A stretch of DNA of 64,000 nt from Nitrosomonas supralitoralis (GCF_003011925.2 NZ_PXXU01000014.1:1-64000); one strand, 5' to 3'; positions 26,657-35,857 are shown, counted from the first letter of the stretch. A program made the numbers and translations. Notes: a model not told the origin generated them from the sequence alone.

Positions 26657-26696
26657 GGCAATTTGACAAGCTTCATTGATCGCACGTCAAATTGCC
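26657..26696 (-). terminator. Terminator downstream of the DUF5062 gene
   Basis: Perfect 11-bp stem GGCAATTTGAC/GTCAAATTGCC, 18-base loop, followed on the minus strand by TTTTTATTT. It lies 180 bases past the DUF5062 stop. Confidence 0.65.
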
Positions 26697-26875
26697 AACA
26701 TTCCCAGAAATTTTCCGCACCCATTTCATCGCTTGGGTTTTACTTTCCCTAATCCTCGCAGGAAAAATCTTAATTGCATCAATTGAAATAATGCTCGCAA
26801 AAATAGGGAAAATCGACAGGTCACTTCAAACATCCAGTAATAATGCGCTTTGTTCGAGTGACGCCTATGTTATTT

Positions 26876-27136
26876 TTATTTCAGCAGCGGATGATCTTTT
26901 GGTAATTGCTTGGCGTACCACATGGCCAGCTTATGCCGCATGGATTTTTCAGCGACTTGATCCTCCGGTAAGGGTTGCATGACTTTATCGTGAACCAGTA
27001 GTCGATAGATATAAAGCAACTTTTCACTCGCCGAATCGGTGGCTTCAAACTGAACCACACCGCGTCCTTCGGCATATTTCACTCCGGCCAGCATAGCTTC
27101 TTTAAATAAGGCCGCTTCATTTTTCAATTTTTTCAT
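26876..27136 (-). CDS. DUF5062 family protein
   Basis: 86 residues from the ATG at 27136, which has 'aagagga' 7 bases upstream; the frame is open from a TTG further up but that start has no ribosome site. The sequence fits my recollection of DUF5062: 'MKKLKNEAALFKEAMLAGVK', 'IYRLLVHDKVMQPLPEDQ' and 'SMRHKLAMWYAKQLPKDHPL'. It is helical and soluble. The function is unknown. It lies between nitrosocyanin and cytochrome P460 with its own terminator, so it need not share their roles. Confidence 0.75.
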   Translation of the reverse strand: MKKLKNEAALFKEAMLAGVKYAEGRGVVQFEATDSASEKLLYIYRLLVHDKVMQPLPEDQVAEKSMRHKLAMWYAKQLPKDHPLLK

Positions 27137-27397
27137 GCCGATCCTCTTCAATTGATCCTCATCCAGTGTTTCAGACCTGTAAATGCTCTCGTGCTTTGAT
27201 TGCTAGCTGTCCATTGCAATGGAGACATAACAGTATACAGACAAGTAACAAAGGGGTCTGCTGCAGGAGATAAAATTGGACAAGCAAAGGTATAATGAAT
27301 GGGATACTGCGGCCGAAGTAAAAAAACAACGGAGTTCAGGAGTAACCTGATAAAAGGAAAATAAAAACCGAAACAACTTTTACGGTCTACTGGCAGC
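27137..27397. other. Intergenic between DUF5062 gene and cytochrome P460
   Basis: About 260 bp upstream of the DUF5062 gene. A minus-strand frame at 27148-27429 lacks a ribosome site and family resemblance and overlaps the P460 terminator; it was rejected. Nothing else was seen. Confidence 0.35.
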
Positions 27398-27435
27398 AAA
27401 AAGGCAATTTGGCATAGCAAATACACCAAATTGCC
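27398..27435 (-). terminator. Terminator of the cytochrome P460 gene
   Basis: Perfect 10-bp stem GGCAATTTGG/CCAAATTGCC with a 13-base loop, followed on the minus strand by TTTTTG, 40 bases after the P460 stop. The stem shares its first nine bases with the terminator at 26657-26696. Confidence 0.75.
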
Positions 27436-27475
27436 TTATAACAAAACTTGCCGACTCAGGGCCGGTTACTCATTA

Positions 27476-28066
27476 TTATTTACTGGGTTTACCCGCACGT
27501 AAAACGGGATAAAACTGGGTAAATACCATATCGTGTGCAGCATGTTCCTTATGGCAGGCAGCACATGACTCATCATCCTGGATAATGCCTTGTTTGGCTT
27601 CATACGATTCAAAACCAAAGAATGCCCAGTTACCGGGTCTTTCAGGATAGCGTTTGGAATCTTTCACCATAGCGGCAATGCCATTGTATTCCCCTGGGAA
27701 ATATCCATGCCCGCTAGGAGCTTCTTTGCTTCCTATGCTAGCTAATTCTTTAACGATAACGGTTCCATCCCGAAATTCACCTGTTTTTTTCCAGTGAAAC
27801 CAGCTTGTAGGATCAATATAGACATTATGAAATTCCGGAAAGGCTGCCTTATCATCATTTAATTCATTGGGCGTCACGGCTGCGCCAATAAAAACCCATT
27901 CACGATAATCTTTTGGAGTTAGCAATACATTCTCTTTAGTAAAGTGACCATAATTAAGCCCTTTGTGTGCATGATGAGCATCAGAAGCAATCGCTGGGCT
28001 TGCCAGCGCAATGAACAACAATACTGGGACGATACTGCTTAATAACGCTTTCTTAAAAAGTAACAT
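27476..28066 (-). CDS. cytL: Cytochrome P460
   Basis: 196 residues with a signal peptide (cleavage near ...SPAIASDA, residue 28) and one c-type haem site 'CAACH' (Cys168, Cys171, His172), so periplasmic. The body aligns well by eye with N. europaea cytochrome P460: 'PKDYREWVFIGAAVTPNELN', 'HWKKTGEFRDGTVIVKEL' and 'MVFTQFYPVLRAGK'. The lysine that crosslinks to the haem is kept (Lys106, equal to Lys70 of N. europaea). Two distal-pocket residues differ: Arg44 becomes His80 and Glu96 becomes Ala131. In N. europaea the protein oxidises hydroxylamine to nitrous oxide; the distal glutamate is important for that, so this form may be poor at it. It has its own terminator. Confidence 0.94.
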   Translation of the reverse strand: MLLFKKALLSSIVPVLLFIALASPAIASDAHHAHKGLNYGHFTKENVLLTPKDYREWVFIGAAVTPNELNDDKAAFPEFHNVYIDPTSWFHWKKTGEFRDGTVIVKELASIGSKEAPSGHGYFPGEYNGIAAMVKDSKRYPERPGNWAFFGFESYEAKQGIIQDDESCAACHKEHAAHDMVFTQFYPVLRAGKPSK

Positions 28067-28392
28067 AATAAGCCCTTAAATTGGTTAAAGAAACATAAAG
28101 AAAACAGCAATGACACTTGTACTGCCTTCCTTTTTTATGGTAGTCAGACAAAGTATCTTCGTCAAGGTATTATCCTTTCGATGCTATGAGCATAGCTCCT
28201 TAATACTTAAGGGCGAACGATCATTGTTTAGTCTAATTCTAATTGAAGTACAGCTAAATTCCTGATCGCTCTCAATTTATTAATCATAAATTCAGGTTAA
28301 ACTAGCCTTTACAAGAACAGCATAATCAAATGTTTTCTTACTGTATTTGATAAATAATTACCACTTGATACCATATCTCATACTAATACGTG
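28067..28392. promoter_or_regulatory. Divergent promoter region, cytochrome P460 / DUF1614 gene
   Basis: 326 bp without a gene. It must contain promoters for the two divergent genes. The region is AT-rich; no operator with clear dyad symmetry was assigned. Confidence 0.4.
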
Positions 28393-29061
28393 ATGAAAAA
28401 TTATTTTTCCCCGATTCACCTGTTATTTTTTATTGCTTTGCTTGGCATCTTAGTAATATTGATCCAGGTAGAGCTATTATCCTTTGCTTTCGTAAAACTT
28501 GGATTGCCGCCTGATTTCGGATTGATGATACTGTTTCTTTCCTTACTCGGCAGCGCCGTAAATCTGCCGGTTACAAGAATTAAAAACAGTGCAACGGGGC
28601 AGTCCTCCACACAGCCTGTTTATAGAGGCTTGCTTAGAATACCCGTGCAACCGATCCATAATGAAACGCAGATTTTCATCAATCTAGGTGGTTGCTTGAT
28701 ACCGGTGACACTATCGATTTACTTATTCTCCAATAGCGCCCTGAGCTTATCTTCCACTCTGCTGGGGATCGCTATTATCAGCAGTGTGAGCTATGTTTTC
28801 AGTCGCCCGATTCAAGGACTTGGCATCGGCATGCCGATTTTGATTGCTCCAATCTGTGCGGCGTTAGTGGGATTATCAATCAGTCCGGAACAAAGCGCTC
28901 CGCTGGCGTATATAAGCGGCACCTTAGGAGTATTGATTGGCGCAGATTTACTACGCATGAAAGATATTTACCGACTTGGCACACCGTTTGCTTCGATCGG
29001 AGGAGCAGGTACATTTGACGGAATTTTTATCACCGGTATTGTAGCGGCTCTGCTGGCTTGA
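28393..29061 (+). CDS. DUF1614 family membrane protein
   Basis: 222 residues, seven or so membrane helices. DUF1614-like features are 'GLMILFLSLLGSAVNLPVTR' near residues 42-61, 'INLGGCLIPVTLSIYLF' near 95-111 and 'IGGAGTFDGIFITGIVAALL' at the end. The function is unknown. The ATG at 28393 is used; a GTG lies one codon before it. Neither has a good ribosome site. It is 70 bases upstream of hoxF on the same strand and may be co-transcribed, though no role in hydrogenase is established for the family. Confidence 0.7.
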   Translation: MKNYFSPIHLLFFIALLGILVILIQVELLSFAFVKLGLPPDFGLMILFLSLLGSAVNLPVTRIKNSATGQSSTQPVYRGLLRIPVQPIHNETQIFINLGGCLIPVTLSIYLFSNSALSLSSTLLGIAIISSVSYVFSRPIQGLGIGMPILIAPICAALVGLSISPEQSAPLAYISGTLGVLIGADLLRMKDIYRLGTPFASIGGAGTFDGIFITGIVAALLA

Positions 29062-29131
29062 AGCCCTCATCATTAGGCATTCCCTGTTCTGTTCCTGTTA
29101 CTTTAAGGTCAATCCCGCTATACTCATTGAC

Positions 29132-30895
29132 ATGAAGAATTCATGCCAGCACAGTTCTTTACATTTACCGCAGGAGCACTTTCTGCATCGACTGCATGCG
29201 TTGCAACAGGAATTTCTGCATATCTCACCACAGGCCATGCAACAGGTTGCGACAGAATTTAATTTGCCGCTCAGTCAAGTAGCTGCGGTAGTGGCGTTTT
29301 ATTCGTTCTTTTCCACACAACCATGTGGCCGTTTTCACATACTGTTCAGTAATTGCACCAGTTGCGGCTATCTGTCAGATGAACAAAACCTGATGCAATT
29401 GTTGAGCCAGCAGTTGCATGCCACTCCCGGCCAAACGCGCGCGGATGGATTGGTCAGCATTGACGAAACTTCCTGTATCGGGTTATGTAATCAGGGCGCA
29501 TCGTTGCTGGTCAATGGCATACCTCTTACTCATTTGAGTCCGGACAAAATTGCACAAATCGCGCAGCGGATTACAGCCCATATACCGACGGCTGAGTGGC
29601 CAGTTGAGTGGTTTGAAATAAATGACACAATCTATCAACGCAACCTTTTGCTGACAGCACCGCTTGTGCCATATGACGCGCTACAAAAGGCAATAATTCA
29701 CGGTGCAGCGGAAACATTGGCAATCATCCAACAGTCCGGCTTAAATGGTCGCGGCGGCGCCGGATTCAATACAGGTCAGAAATGGCAGTTGTGCCGCGAG
29801 GCGCCCGGTGATACACATTATGTCGTGTGCAACGCCGACGAAGGTGAGCCCGGCACGTTTAAAGATCGCGTGTTACTTCGCGATCACGCCGAAGCACTGT
29901 TTGAAGGCATGTCTGTGTGTGCTTTTGTTATCGGCGCAAAAAAGGGCTTTGTCTATCTGCGCGCGGAATACCGCTATCTGCAATCTCACCTGCAAGCTGT
30001 TCTTGCACGTCGGCGAACTCAAGGATTGTTGGGAAGGCACATTCTGAATCATTTGGATTTTCACTTTGACATTGACATTGTCGTGGGTGCAGGTGCCTAT
30101 ATTTGCGGCGAGGAATCGGCGCTGATCGAATCACTTGAAGGCAAGCCCGGCATCCCACGTATCCGTCCGCCGTTTCCAGTCACTCATGGTTATTTAGGGC
30201 AACCCACAGTAGTTAATAATGTTGAAACCTTGATTGCTGCAGCACATATCGTCGAGCATGGCAGTGGATGGTTCAATTCCGTCGGCACCGAGAAATCAAA
30301 GGGGACCAAAATTCTCAGCGTCAGTGGTGATTGCCAGTTACCGGGAATCTACGAATATCCGTTTGGCGTACGCATTCAACGAATTCTGGATGATTGTGGC
30401 GCGCAGAATGTTCAAGCGGTGCAAATAGGCGGTCCTGCTGGAAAACTGATCAACGTGACTGAATTCGACCGCACTATCAGTTTTGAAGATATATCCACCG
30501 GTGGATCGTTTCTAGTCTTTGGACAGCCACGTGATTTGCTGACAATTCATCGTAATTTTGCGCATTTTTTTGCACATGAGAGCTGCGGTTTTTGTGCTCC
30601 TTGTCGCGTCGGCACTCAACTTCTGAAAAACAATCTGGATAAAATCGCCGAAGGACGCGGCACAACTTATGATATCGAAGAACTGAAACAACTCAGCTCT
30701 TTGATTCAGCATCACTCGCACTGTGGCCTGGGGCATACTGCCGCCAATCATGTAATGGACAGTTTGCAGCATTTTCCGCAAGCTTTTACAGCCCATCTGA
30801 AACAGCATTTCACCGCACAATTCGATCTTGATCAGGCACTTAAAAATGCTCGGCAGATTACGCACCGCGACGATGCTGCAGCTCATCTGGATTAA
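29132..30895 (+). CDS. hoxF: NAD-reducing hydrogenase diaphorase subunit HoxF
   Basis: 587 residues, close to the usual 600. The N-terminal 150 form a HoxE/NuoE-like thioredoxin-fold [2Fe-2S] domain ('FFSTQPCGRFHILFSNCTSC', 'ETSCIGLCNQGASLLVNG'). The NuoF-like part has the NAD/FMN-binding 'GLNGRGGAGFNTGQKW' near 205-220, 'NADEGEPGTFKDR' and 'GAGAYICGEESALIESLEG', then the [4Fe-4S] motif 'ESCGFCAPCRVGT' near 485-497. It passes electrons between HoxU and NAD+. The gene stops 3 bases before hoxU. It is the flavin subunit of a group 3d bidirectional [NiFe] hydrogenase in the cytoplasm. Confidence 0.95.
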   Translation: MKNSCQHSSLHLPQEHFLHRLHALQQEFLHISPQAMQQVATEFNLPLSQVAAVVAFYSFFSTQPCGRFHILFSNCTSCGYLSDEQNLMQLLSQQLHATPGQTRADGLVSIDETSCIGLCNQGASLLVNGIPLTHLSPDKIAQIAQRITAHIPTAEWPVEWFEINDTIYQRNLLLTAPLVPYDALQKAIIHGAAETLAIIQQSGLNGRGGAGFNTGQKWQLCREAPGDTHYVVCNADEGEPGTFKDRVLLRDHAEALFEGMSVCAFVIGAKKGFVYLRAEYRYLQSHLQAVLARRRTQGLLGRHILNHLDFHFDIDIVVGAGAYICGEESALIESLEGKPGIPRIRPPFPVTHGYLGQPTVVNNVETLIAAAHIVEHGSGWFNSVGTEKSKGTKILSVSGDCQLPGIYEYPFGVRIQRILDDCGAQNVQAVQIGGPAGKLINVTEFDRTISFEDISTGGSFLVFGQPRDLLTIHRNFAHFFAHESCGFCAPCRVGTQLLKNNLDKIAEGRGTTYDIEELKQLSSLIQHHSHCGLGHTAANHVMDSLQHFPQAFTAHLKQHFTAQFDLDQALKNARQITHRDDAAAHLD

Positions 30896-30898
30896 ATC

Positions 30899-31636
30899 AT
30901 GATGTCAGTAATCGAAAACACGCTTCGCATTGACGGTCAGGAAATTCCGTTCACACCGGGACAAACGATCATGGATGCCGCATTAGCTGCTAAGCTTTAT
31001 ATTCCGCATTTATGCCACTATCCCGGTTTGTCGCCGAGCGGCAATTGCCGTTTATGCATAGTGGAAATTGGAAATCGCAGCGTCGCCGCATGCATTACAC
31101 CAGCGGCAGCAAGTCAAGAAATCCACAGCAACACACCGGAATTGAACCAAGCACGCAAAGCGCTCACGCAAATGCTATTCGTGGAAGGCGATCACATTTG
31201 CCCATCGTGCGAAAAAACCGGTAATTGTAAACTGCAGGCTATGGCTTATTATCTCGGCTTGCTGGACGATCACTTCCCACCGTTTTATCAGCGCCGCGAA
31301 ATCGATGCATCACACCCCGATATCCTGCTTGATCGCAGACGCTGCATCCTGTGCGATTTATGCGTACGCGCCAGCAGCGAAGTGGACGGAAAAAATGTGT
31401 TTGCTATTGCCGGACGCGGCACACAGGCCCATTTAATCGTCAATTCCCCGAGCGGTAAACTGGTCGACAGCCCGATAGCGAAGACCGATCTGGCAGCGAC
31501 CATCTGCCCGGTTGGTGCGATTTTGATCAAAGAACAAGGTTATCAAATCCCAATTGGTCAACGCATTTATGATCAACAAACGATTCGAGAAACCGGTTTG
31601 CAGGAAAACATCACGAAGCAACACGATGAAAAATGA
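30899..31636 (+). CDS. hoxU: NAD-reducing hydrogenase subunit HoxU
   Basis: 245 residues. It resembles the N-terminal part of NuoG: a [2Fe-2S] ferredoxin domain with 'HLCHYPGLSPSGNCRLCIVE' near 37-56, a His-Cys3 [4Fe-4S] site 'GDHICPSCEKTGNCKLQ' near 97-113, and a further cluster region 'RRCILCDLCVRAS' near 148-160 with 'CPVGAI' near 202. It links HoxF to the hydrogenase module HoxYH. In intact operons hoxY follows at once; here the stop overlaps (ATGA) the start of a broken hoxY fragment, and the intact hoxY lies 6.2 kb away. Confidence 0.94.
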   Translation: MMSVIENTLRIDGQEIPFTPGQTIMDAALAAKLYIPHLCHYPGLSPSGNCRLCIVEIGNRSVAACITPAAASQEIHSNTPELNQARKALTQMLFVEGDHICPSCEKTGNCKLQAMAYYLGLLDDHFPPFYQRREIDASHPDILLDRRRCILCDLCVRASSEVDGKNVFAIAGRGTQAHLIVNSPSGKLVDSPIAKTDLAATICPVGAILIKEQGYQIPIGQRIYDQQTIRETGLQENITKQHDEK

Positions 31637-31817
31637 CGATTGAATACGCGACCAAACAGAAAATTAAAATCACGACCTCGTCGCTAGCCAGTTGCTTTCG
31701 TTACTACATGCACTGCTCGACATGCATGAACACTGAGTTGGTGTGCAGCAATTCAAGCCGATAGCAGACAAACTAGGTCGTTGGTTGCATTGCGGCCAGA
31801 TTCTGCGGTTGCGAGGA
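31633..31817 (+). pseudogene. Decayed hoxY-hoxH fragment after hoxU
   Basis: The first about 110 bases match the start of the intact hoxY at 37838 codon for codon: 'MTIEYATKQKIKITTSSLAS' here against 'MTTEYAIKHKIKIATTSLAG' there. The cluster cysteine motif GCFGC has become SCFRY, and the frame stops at TAG near 31768. From about 31743 the DNA instead follows intact hoxH near 38678-38755, including TTGCATT..GGCCAGATTCTGC. The rest of hoxY and most of hoxH are deleted. It overlaps the hoxU stop by 4 bases, just as a functional hoxY would. It cannot make a hydrogenase subunit. Confidence 0.85.
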
Positions 31818-31920
31818 AAAACTTACTCAAACGAGCGATCAGTCATTTAAATCTATTCACACATGTGTATCTTCACATCGAAACACAGAAACTTTGAACT
31901 ATTCGGGTTAATTTCCATTT

Positions 31921-34900
31921 TTAAGTGGGATATTTTAATTTAGGTAAAATTTTACTGGGTCTACCGAAGTTATACCCCTGCGCAAGATCTATACCCAGCT
32001 TTTTAATCATTTTAAAAGTATCTTCATCTTCAACATATTCCGCCACGGTTATTTTACCTAGCCCATGTGCTACATCTACCATAGCTTTAACAAAAACCTG
32101 GTTGTCCCGATTATTATGTAGATCACTGATGAATAAGCCATCTATCTTCAAGATTTCCACGCCTAAATACTTCAGATAACCAAAGGTAGAAAAACCGCTG
32201 CCAAAATCATCCAGGCAGACTTTACAACCTGCTTGATGAATCGATTCAATAAAACGTTGAGCATCCTGAATATCGGAAACGGCTGCCGTTTCGGTCAATT
32301 CAATAATCAATCGACTTGGCTCGACGTTTCGCTCCACCAACAACTGCCGGATATACTGCGGCAAAGAAGGTTCATCAAATGTTCGCCCGGAAATATTGAT
32401 CGCCAGTGACGGCATATTGGAGTCATTGGCCAATTTCTCGATACTCTGTTTCACGACCCAGCGATCAATATCCAAAATTTGACCACTTTTCTCTGCGATC
32501 GGAATGAATTGACCTGGCATGATCAAGTGATCCGGTTGCTCCAGATCGCGCATTCTGATCAGCACTTCAGCATGGCTGAGCGTTTTATCACTCGTTAAAT
32601 ATACGCCTTGAAAATGCAGCTCGAACAGATCTTGTTCTAAAGCCTGGGCAATCCGGTTACGCCACGTCATTCGTCGTAACATAGCCTCCGAATCATCACG
32701 TGACGAATCATAGATTGCCCATGTATTTTTGCCCTGAGTTTTAGCCTGATACATGGCGGTATCCGCATGCGCGATCAAATCTTCGGTGGTTTCCCCGTGT
32801 TCTGGAAAGATCGCCACACCCAAGCTACTCGTCAGACGAATATTGGTGCCGTGAAAACGCAATGGAATTGATGCAATCGCAGTGACAATACGAGATGGTA
32901 AAGCACTGATATCTTCGCCTGGATTGATAAGACTTAATATGGCGAACTCGTCACCGCCCAAACGAGCGAAAATTTCGATTTGCCGAATTATGCTGGTTAT
33001 TTCTCCGGCGGCTCTAACAAGCACTGTATCGCCCGCACTATGTCCGAAAGTGTCGTTGATATATTTGAAGTCGTCCAGATCAAAATACAGCAAAGCAAAC
33101 TTACCCTTGTTACGCAGAGACTTCGCGATCAGAGATTCAAGTTGCTCCTGAAAACGATGCCGATTGTATAGACCGGTTAAAGGGTCACGCTCGGCTAGAT
33201 ATAGCAGTTGTTGAGCAGTTTGGCGTTCTTGAGTAATATCTTCATAAATCCATAATCGTCCCAGGATCTTCCCTTCTGCATCAGTAACCGGATAGGAAAG
33301 CTGAGTTAGCATGCGACCATCGCTTAGTTCGAGCTCGAAGCGCTCGCTAATTTCATGAGTATTCATGATGTTAAGAACAAACTTAGAAGCATGCGTCGGC
33401 TGTGCAAATCGTTCGGTGGATCGCTCCAGCACGATTTTTGTGGGTAACCCTGTCAGATCGTCATGTTCGTTGATTAACCACATTTTCAAGAAAGCCGGGT
33501 TCACGTACTCAACACGGCGCTCGTTGTCTTCAAACAGAATGCCAATATTCATGGCTGCAAGCAGTGCACCCATGCGGCGTTGTTCGCGTTCCGCCAGAAT
33601 GCGTAGGTCACGTTGATGCTTTTCGGACAACTTCAAGTCTTCCAAAGAATGGCTCAGTGCTTCTTCACTTCGCTGTAAAGCGATTTCCCGGGTTTTGCGT
33701 TCTTCAATATCAGCGTGTGTGCCCAACATGCGCAACGGGCGATTTTGGTCGTCGTATTCAACCATCTTGCCAAGCGACAATATCCATTTCCAGGTACCTT
33801 GTTGAGTAAGTTGCCGAAATTCCACCTGAAAATTTTCACTCAAACCGTTGATGTAATCCTGAAAGATTTTATATACCCGCTCACGATCATCCGGATGCAG
33901 CCGATCTCTCCATTTACTGTGGGTTTCCACAAATGTATCCGGGACATAGCCTAGCATCAAAGCATATTCTGGGCTTACTAAGACCTCACCGTTTTGCACA
34001 TTGAGATCCCACAAGCCTTGATTGGCCGCAGTTAGCGCCAGACGCAGACGCGATTCGCTCGCATGCAACTCTCGATCGGCACTCTTGCGCAAAATCTGGA
34101 TACCGGTGATCGCGCATGACATCAGCATAATGGTGCCGACAAAAATACACAGAATCAAATGACCTAATGAAGTAGGATTTTTTGCAAAGGGTCCCAAACC
34201 CTGGGCAGTACCCCAGGCTGCAATCATGGAAATGATCGTTGCCGCCAGCACAGCCCCAAATAGACCCAAGCGCAAACTTGCCCAAATTAATGGGGGAAAT
34301 ACCATAAAAGCCAGTGATAATTTAAATTCTCCGATTGACAGAACACTTCCGAATACTGACCACGCAATAACGGCACAGATAGTTATAATTAAGACGGATT
34401 CCACATTCGCAGCTTCTTGGCGAATAGACTTATTCTTAAAATGAGCCGCCCAGACCAGTATTAACGGAGCAAAAATCAGTATGCCCACGATATCGCCAAA
34501 CCACCAACTAAGCCAGGCTTGCTGTATCTGATCTGCTATCAGGTTACCGCTAGTAAATAAAGCCAACACACCAAAGCTAGAGGACAGAAGCATGCTAAGC
34601 GGCACGATGAAGATAAAAGCCACTATATCGCGACCGCGTGTAAAGTCATGGTGAAAACCCACCGCTTTTTTAAGGAGTAACGCACATGAAATCGGCCCTA
34701 GCGTGTTACCTAATGCAATAATGCTAGCAGTGGATAACATAAGGTCGCCCGTGGTCAGATTGACTAGGAGTGCACCAAAAAAGATGCCAGGCCAATATCG
34801 CCATCCCCAGATCATGAGGGCTGCAAGAGCTATTCCGGTTGGAGGCCAGAATAAGGTGATGTTCGATCCCATATAGGGAAACATCAACCCCAATTTTCCA

Positions 34901-34977
34901 GTTATAAAATATGCCGCGGCCAATACAACAATTCCTAACGCCTGCGCCCCCAATGTTGCAATTTTCTTTTTGTTCAT
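31921..34977 (-). CDS. MASE1-PAS-GGDEF-EAL membrane signalling protein
   Basis: 1018 residues. Residues 1-300 form a MASE1 sensor with about eight helices. A PAS domain near 305-430 ('RLALTAANQGLWDLNVQNGE') and a second near 460-580 follow, then GGDEF ('FARLGGDEFAIL', motif near 674) and EAL near 775-1010 with 'EVLIRMRD', 'DDFGSGFSTFGYL' and 'KIDGLFI'. Such proteins make and/or break cyclic di-GMP. The GGDEF motif is intact, so cyclase activity is plausible. The EAL tripeptide reads EVL, common in active enzymes. The I-site position reads RQIE rather than RxxD, so product inhibition may be weak. It is encoded alone on the minus strand inside the segment that splits the hox genes. Confidence 0.9.
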   Translation of the reverse strand: MNKKKIATLGAQALGIVVLAAAYFITGKLGLMFPYMGSNITLFWPPTGIALAALMIWGWRYWPGIFFGALLVNLTTGDLMLSTASIIALGNTLGPISCALLLKKAVGFHHDFTRGRDIVAFIFIVPLSMLLSSSFGVLALFTSGNLIADQIQQAWLSWWFGDIVGILIFAPLILVWAAHFKNKSIRQEAANVESVLIITICAVIAWSVFGSVLSIGEFKLSLAFMVFPPLIWASLRLGLFGAVLAATIISMIAAWGTAQGLGPFAKNPTSLGHLILCIFVGTIMLMSCAITGIQILRKSADRELHASESRLRLALTAANQGLWDLNVQNGEVLVSPEYALMLGYVPDTFVETHSKWRDRLHPDDRERVYKIFQDYINGLSENFQVEFRQLTQQGTWKWILSLGKMVEYDDQNRPLRMLGTHADIEERKTREIALQRSEEALSHSLEDLKLSEKHQRDLRILAEREQRRMGALLAAMNIGILFEDNERRVEYVNPAFLKMWLINEHDDLTGLPTKIVLERSTERFAQPTHASKFVLNIMNTHEISERFELELSDGRMLTQLSYPVTDAEGKILGRLWIYEDITQERQTAQQLLYLAERDPLTGLYNRHRFQEQLESLIAKSLRNKGKFALLYFDLDDFKYINDTFGHSAGDTVLVRAAGEITSIIRQIEIFARLGGDEFAILSLINPGEDISALPSRIVTAIASIPLRFHGTNIRLTSSLGVAIFPEHGETTEDLIAHADTAMYQAKTQGKNTWAIYDSSRDDSEAMLRRMTWRNRIAQALEQDLFELHFQGVYLTSDKTLSHAEVLIRMRDLEQPDHLIMPGQFIPIAEKSGQILDIDRWVVKQSIEKLANDSNMPSLAINISGRTFDEPSLPQYIRQLLVERNVEPSRLIIELTETAAVSDIQDAQRFIESIHQAGCKVCLDDFGSGFSTFGYLKYLGVEILKIDGLFISDLHNNRDNQVFVKAMVDVAHGLGKITVAEYVEDEDTFKMIKKLGIDLAQGYNFGRPSKILPKLKYPT

Positions 34978-35488
34978 CTGTTTAATTATAAAATCTCATA
35001 TCACAACATTTCGACAATAAAGCCATTAGCTTTATATATTTAATGATGCCCAGGCATTATTTTTTCCAGTGCGAACTATACAGACTATGAAGCTTTAATA
35101 AAATAGTCATCATGCACTGATAAACTTAGGTTATTTTAACAATTTTGGTACGCAGCTCCTGCCATCATCTTTGATCTTCAATTCATCGAACGGCAAACTA
35201 AAATAACTCTGCTAACAACGATGAATCTGATTGAGGTAGGCGTGCGCTGAAGGAAATAAGCATGTGTCGCGCGAATTTAGGTTCAAAACTGTAACTCGAT
35301 TATTAGCGTTATTGTTTTTCTGCGATATATGATATAAAGAGTATGCGTGTTAAGAGTCATGTTATGTAAAAGATGTAACCGACCGGATTACTTTTACATA
35401 GCAGTTGCATACGCAGCTAGCTTGCTAGTACGATCTTTTCGAGTATGATTTGACATTATTTATCTTTTACAAAATAAGGAGAATGGTC
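34978..35488. promoter_or_regulatory. Divergent intergenic region upstream of smbP
   Basis: 511 bp without a gene, between the signalling protein (minus) and smbP (plus). It holds a notable inverted repeat at 35364-35399 and the smbP ribosome site 'ataaggagaatggtc'. Confidence 0.45.
35364..35399. repeat. Inverted repeat upstream of smbP
   Basis: ATGTAAAAG/CTTTTACAT arms (9 bp) around an 18-base centre that itself has GTAA/TTAC arms. It lies about 90-125 bases before the smbP start and may be an operator or leader hairpin. Confidence 0.45.
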
Positions 35489-35842
35489 ATGAAAGCGATA
35501 TCAACTATTATTGCAATGGGAATATTGGCGTTATTCTTGAGCGCTCAAGCCTCTGCATCGGATGCGCCTGAGAAGATGAAAGCAATGGAGCATATTGATG
35601 AAGCTATCAAGCACGGAAAAATGGGGCATGCCAAAGAGTTGCTCGAACATGCCAAGGAAAGCAGAAATGATGCCAAAGCTGCACTGGCAGCGGGCGCAGA
35701 TGCTCATATGGAACAAGCTGTCAAACATTTAGATGAAGCTATAAAACATGCTGAAATGGGACATGCCGATGAAGCAACGAAACACGCGGAAGAAGCGCAC
35801 AGTCATATGCATGAATCAGGTGGCAGAACACACAGTTATTAA
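35489..35842 (+). CDS. smbP: Small metal-binding protein SmbP
   Basis: 117 residues: a signal peptide (MKAISTIIAMGILALFLSAQASA), then a histidine-rich helical protein of heptad-like repeats such as 'HIDEAIKHGKMGHAKELLEH' and 'HLDEAIKHAEMGHADEATKH', ending 'HSHMHESGGRTHSY'. It matches SmbP of Nitrosomonas europaea as I know it, a periplasmic protein that binds several copper or other divalent ions. The ATG at 35489 is chosen for the signal and the 'aaggag' site; earlier in-frame starts lack both. It may buffer copper for this copper-demanding organism. A strong hairpin follows. Confidence 0.9.
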   Translation: MKAISTIIAMGILALFLSAQASASDAPEKMKAMEHIDEAIKHGKMGHAKELLEHAKESRNDAKAALAAGADAHMEQAVKHLDEAIKHAEMGHADEATKHAEEAHSHMHESGGRTHSY

Positions 35843-35857
35843 TTTTGGCAACAAACC

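Noticed and set aside
27148-27429. Minus-strand 93-residue reading frame upstream of the DUF5062 gene
   Set aside because: Unusual composition, no ribosome site, and it covers the cytochrome P460 terminator.
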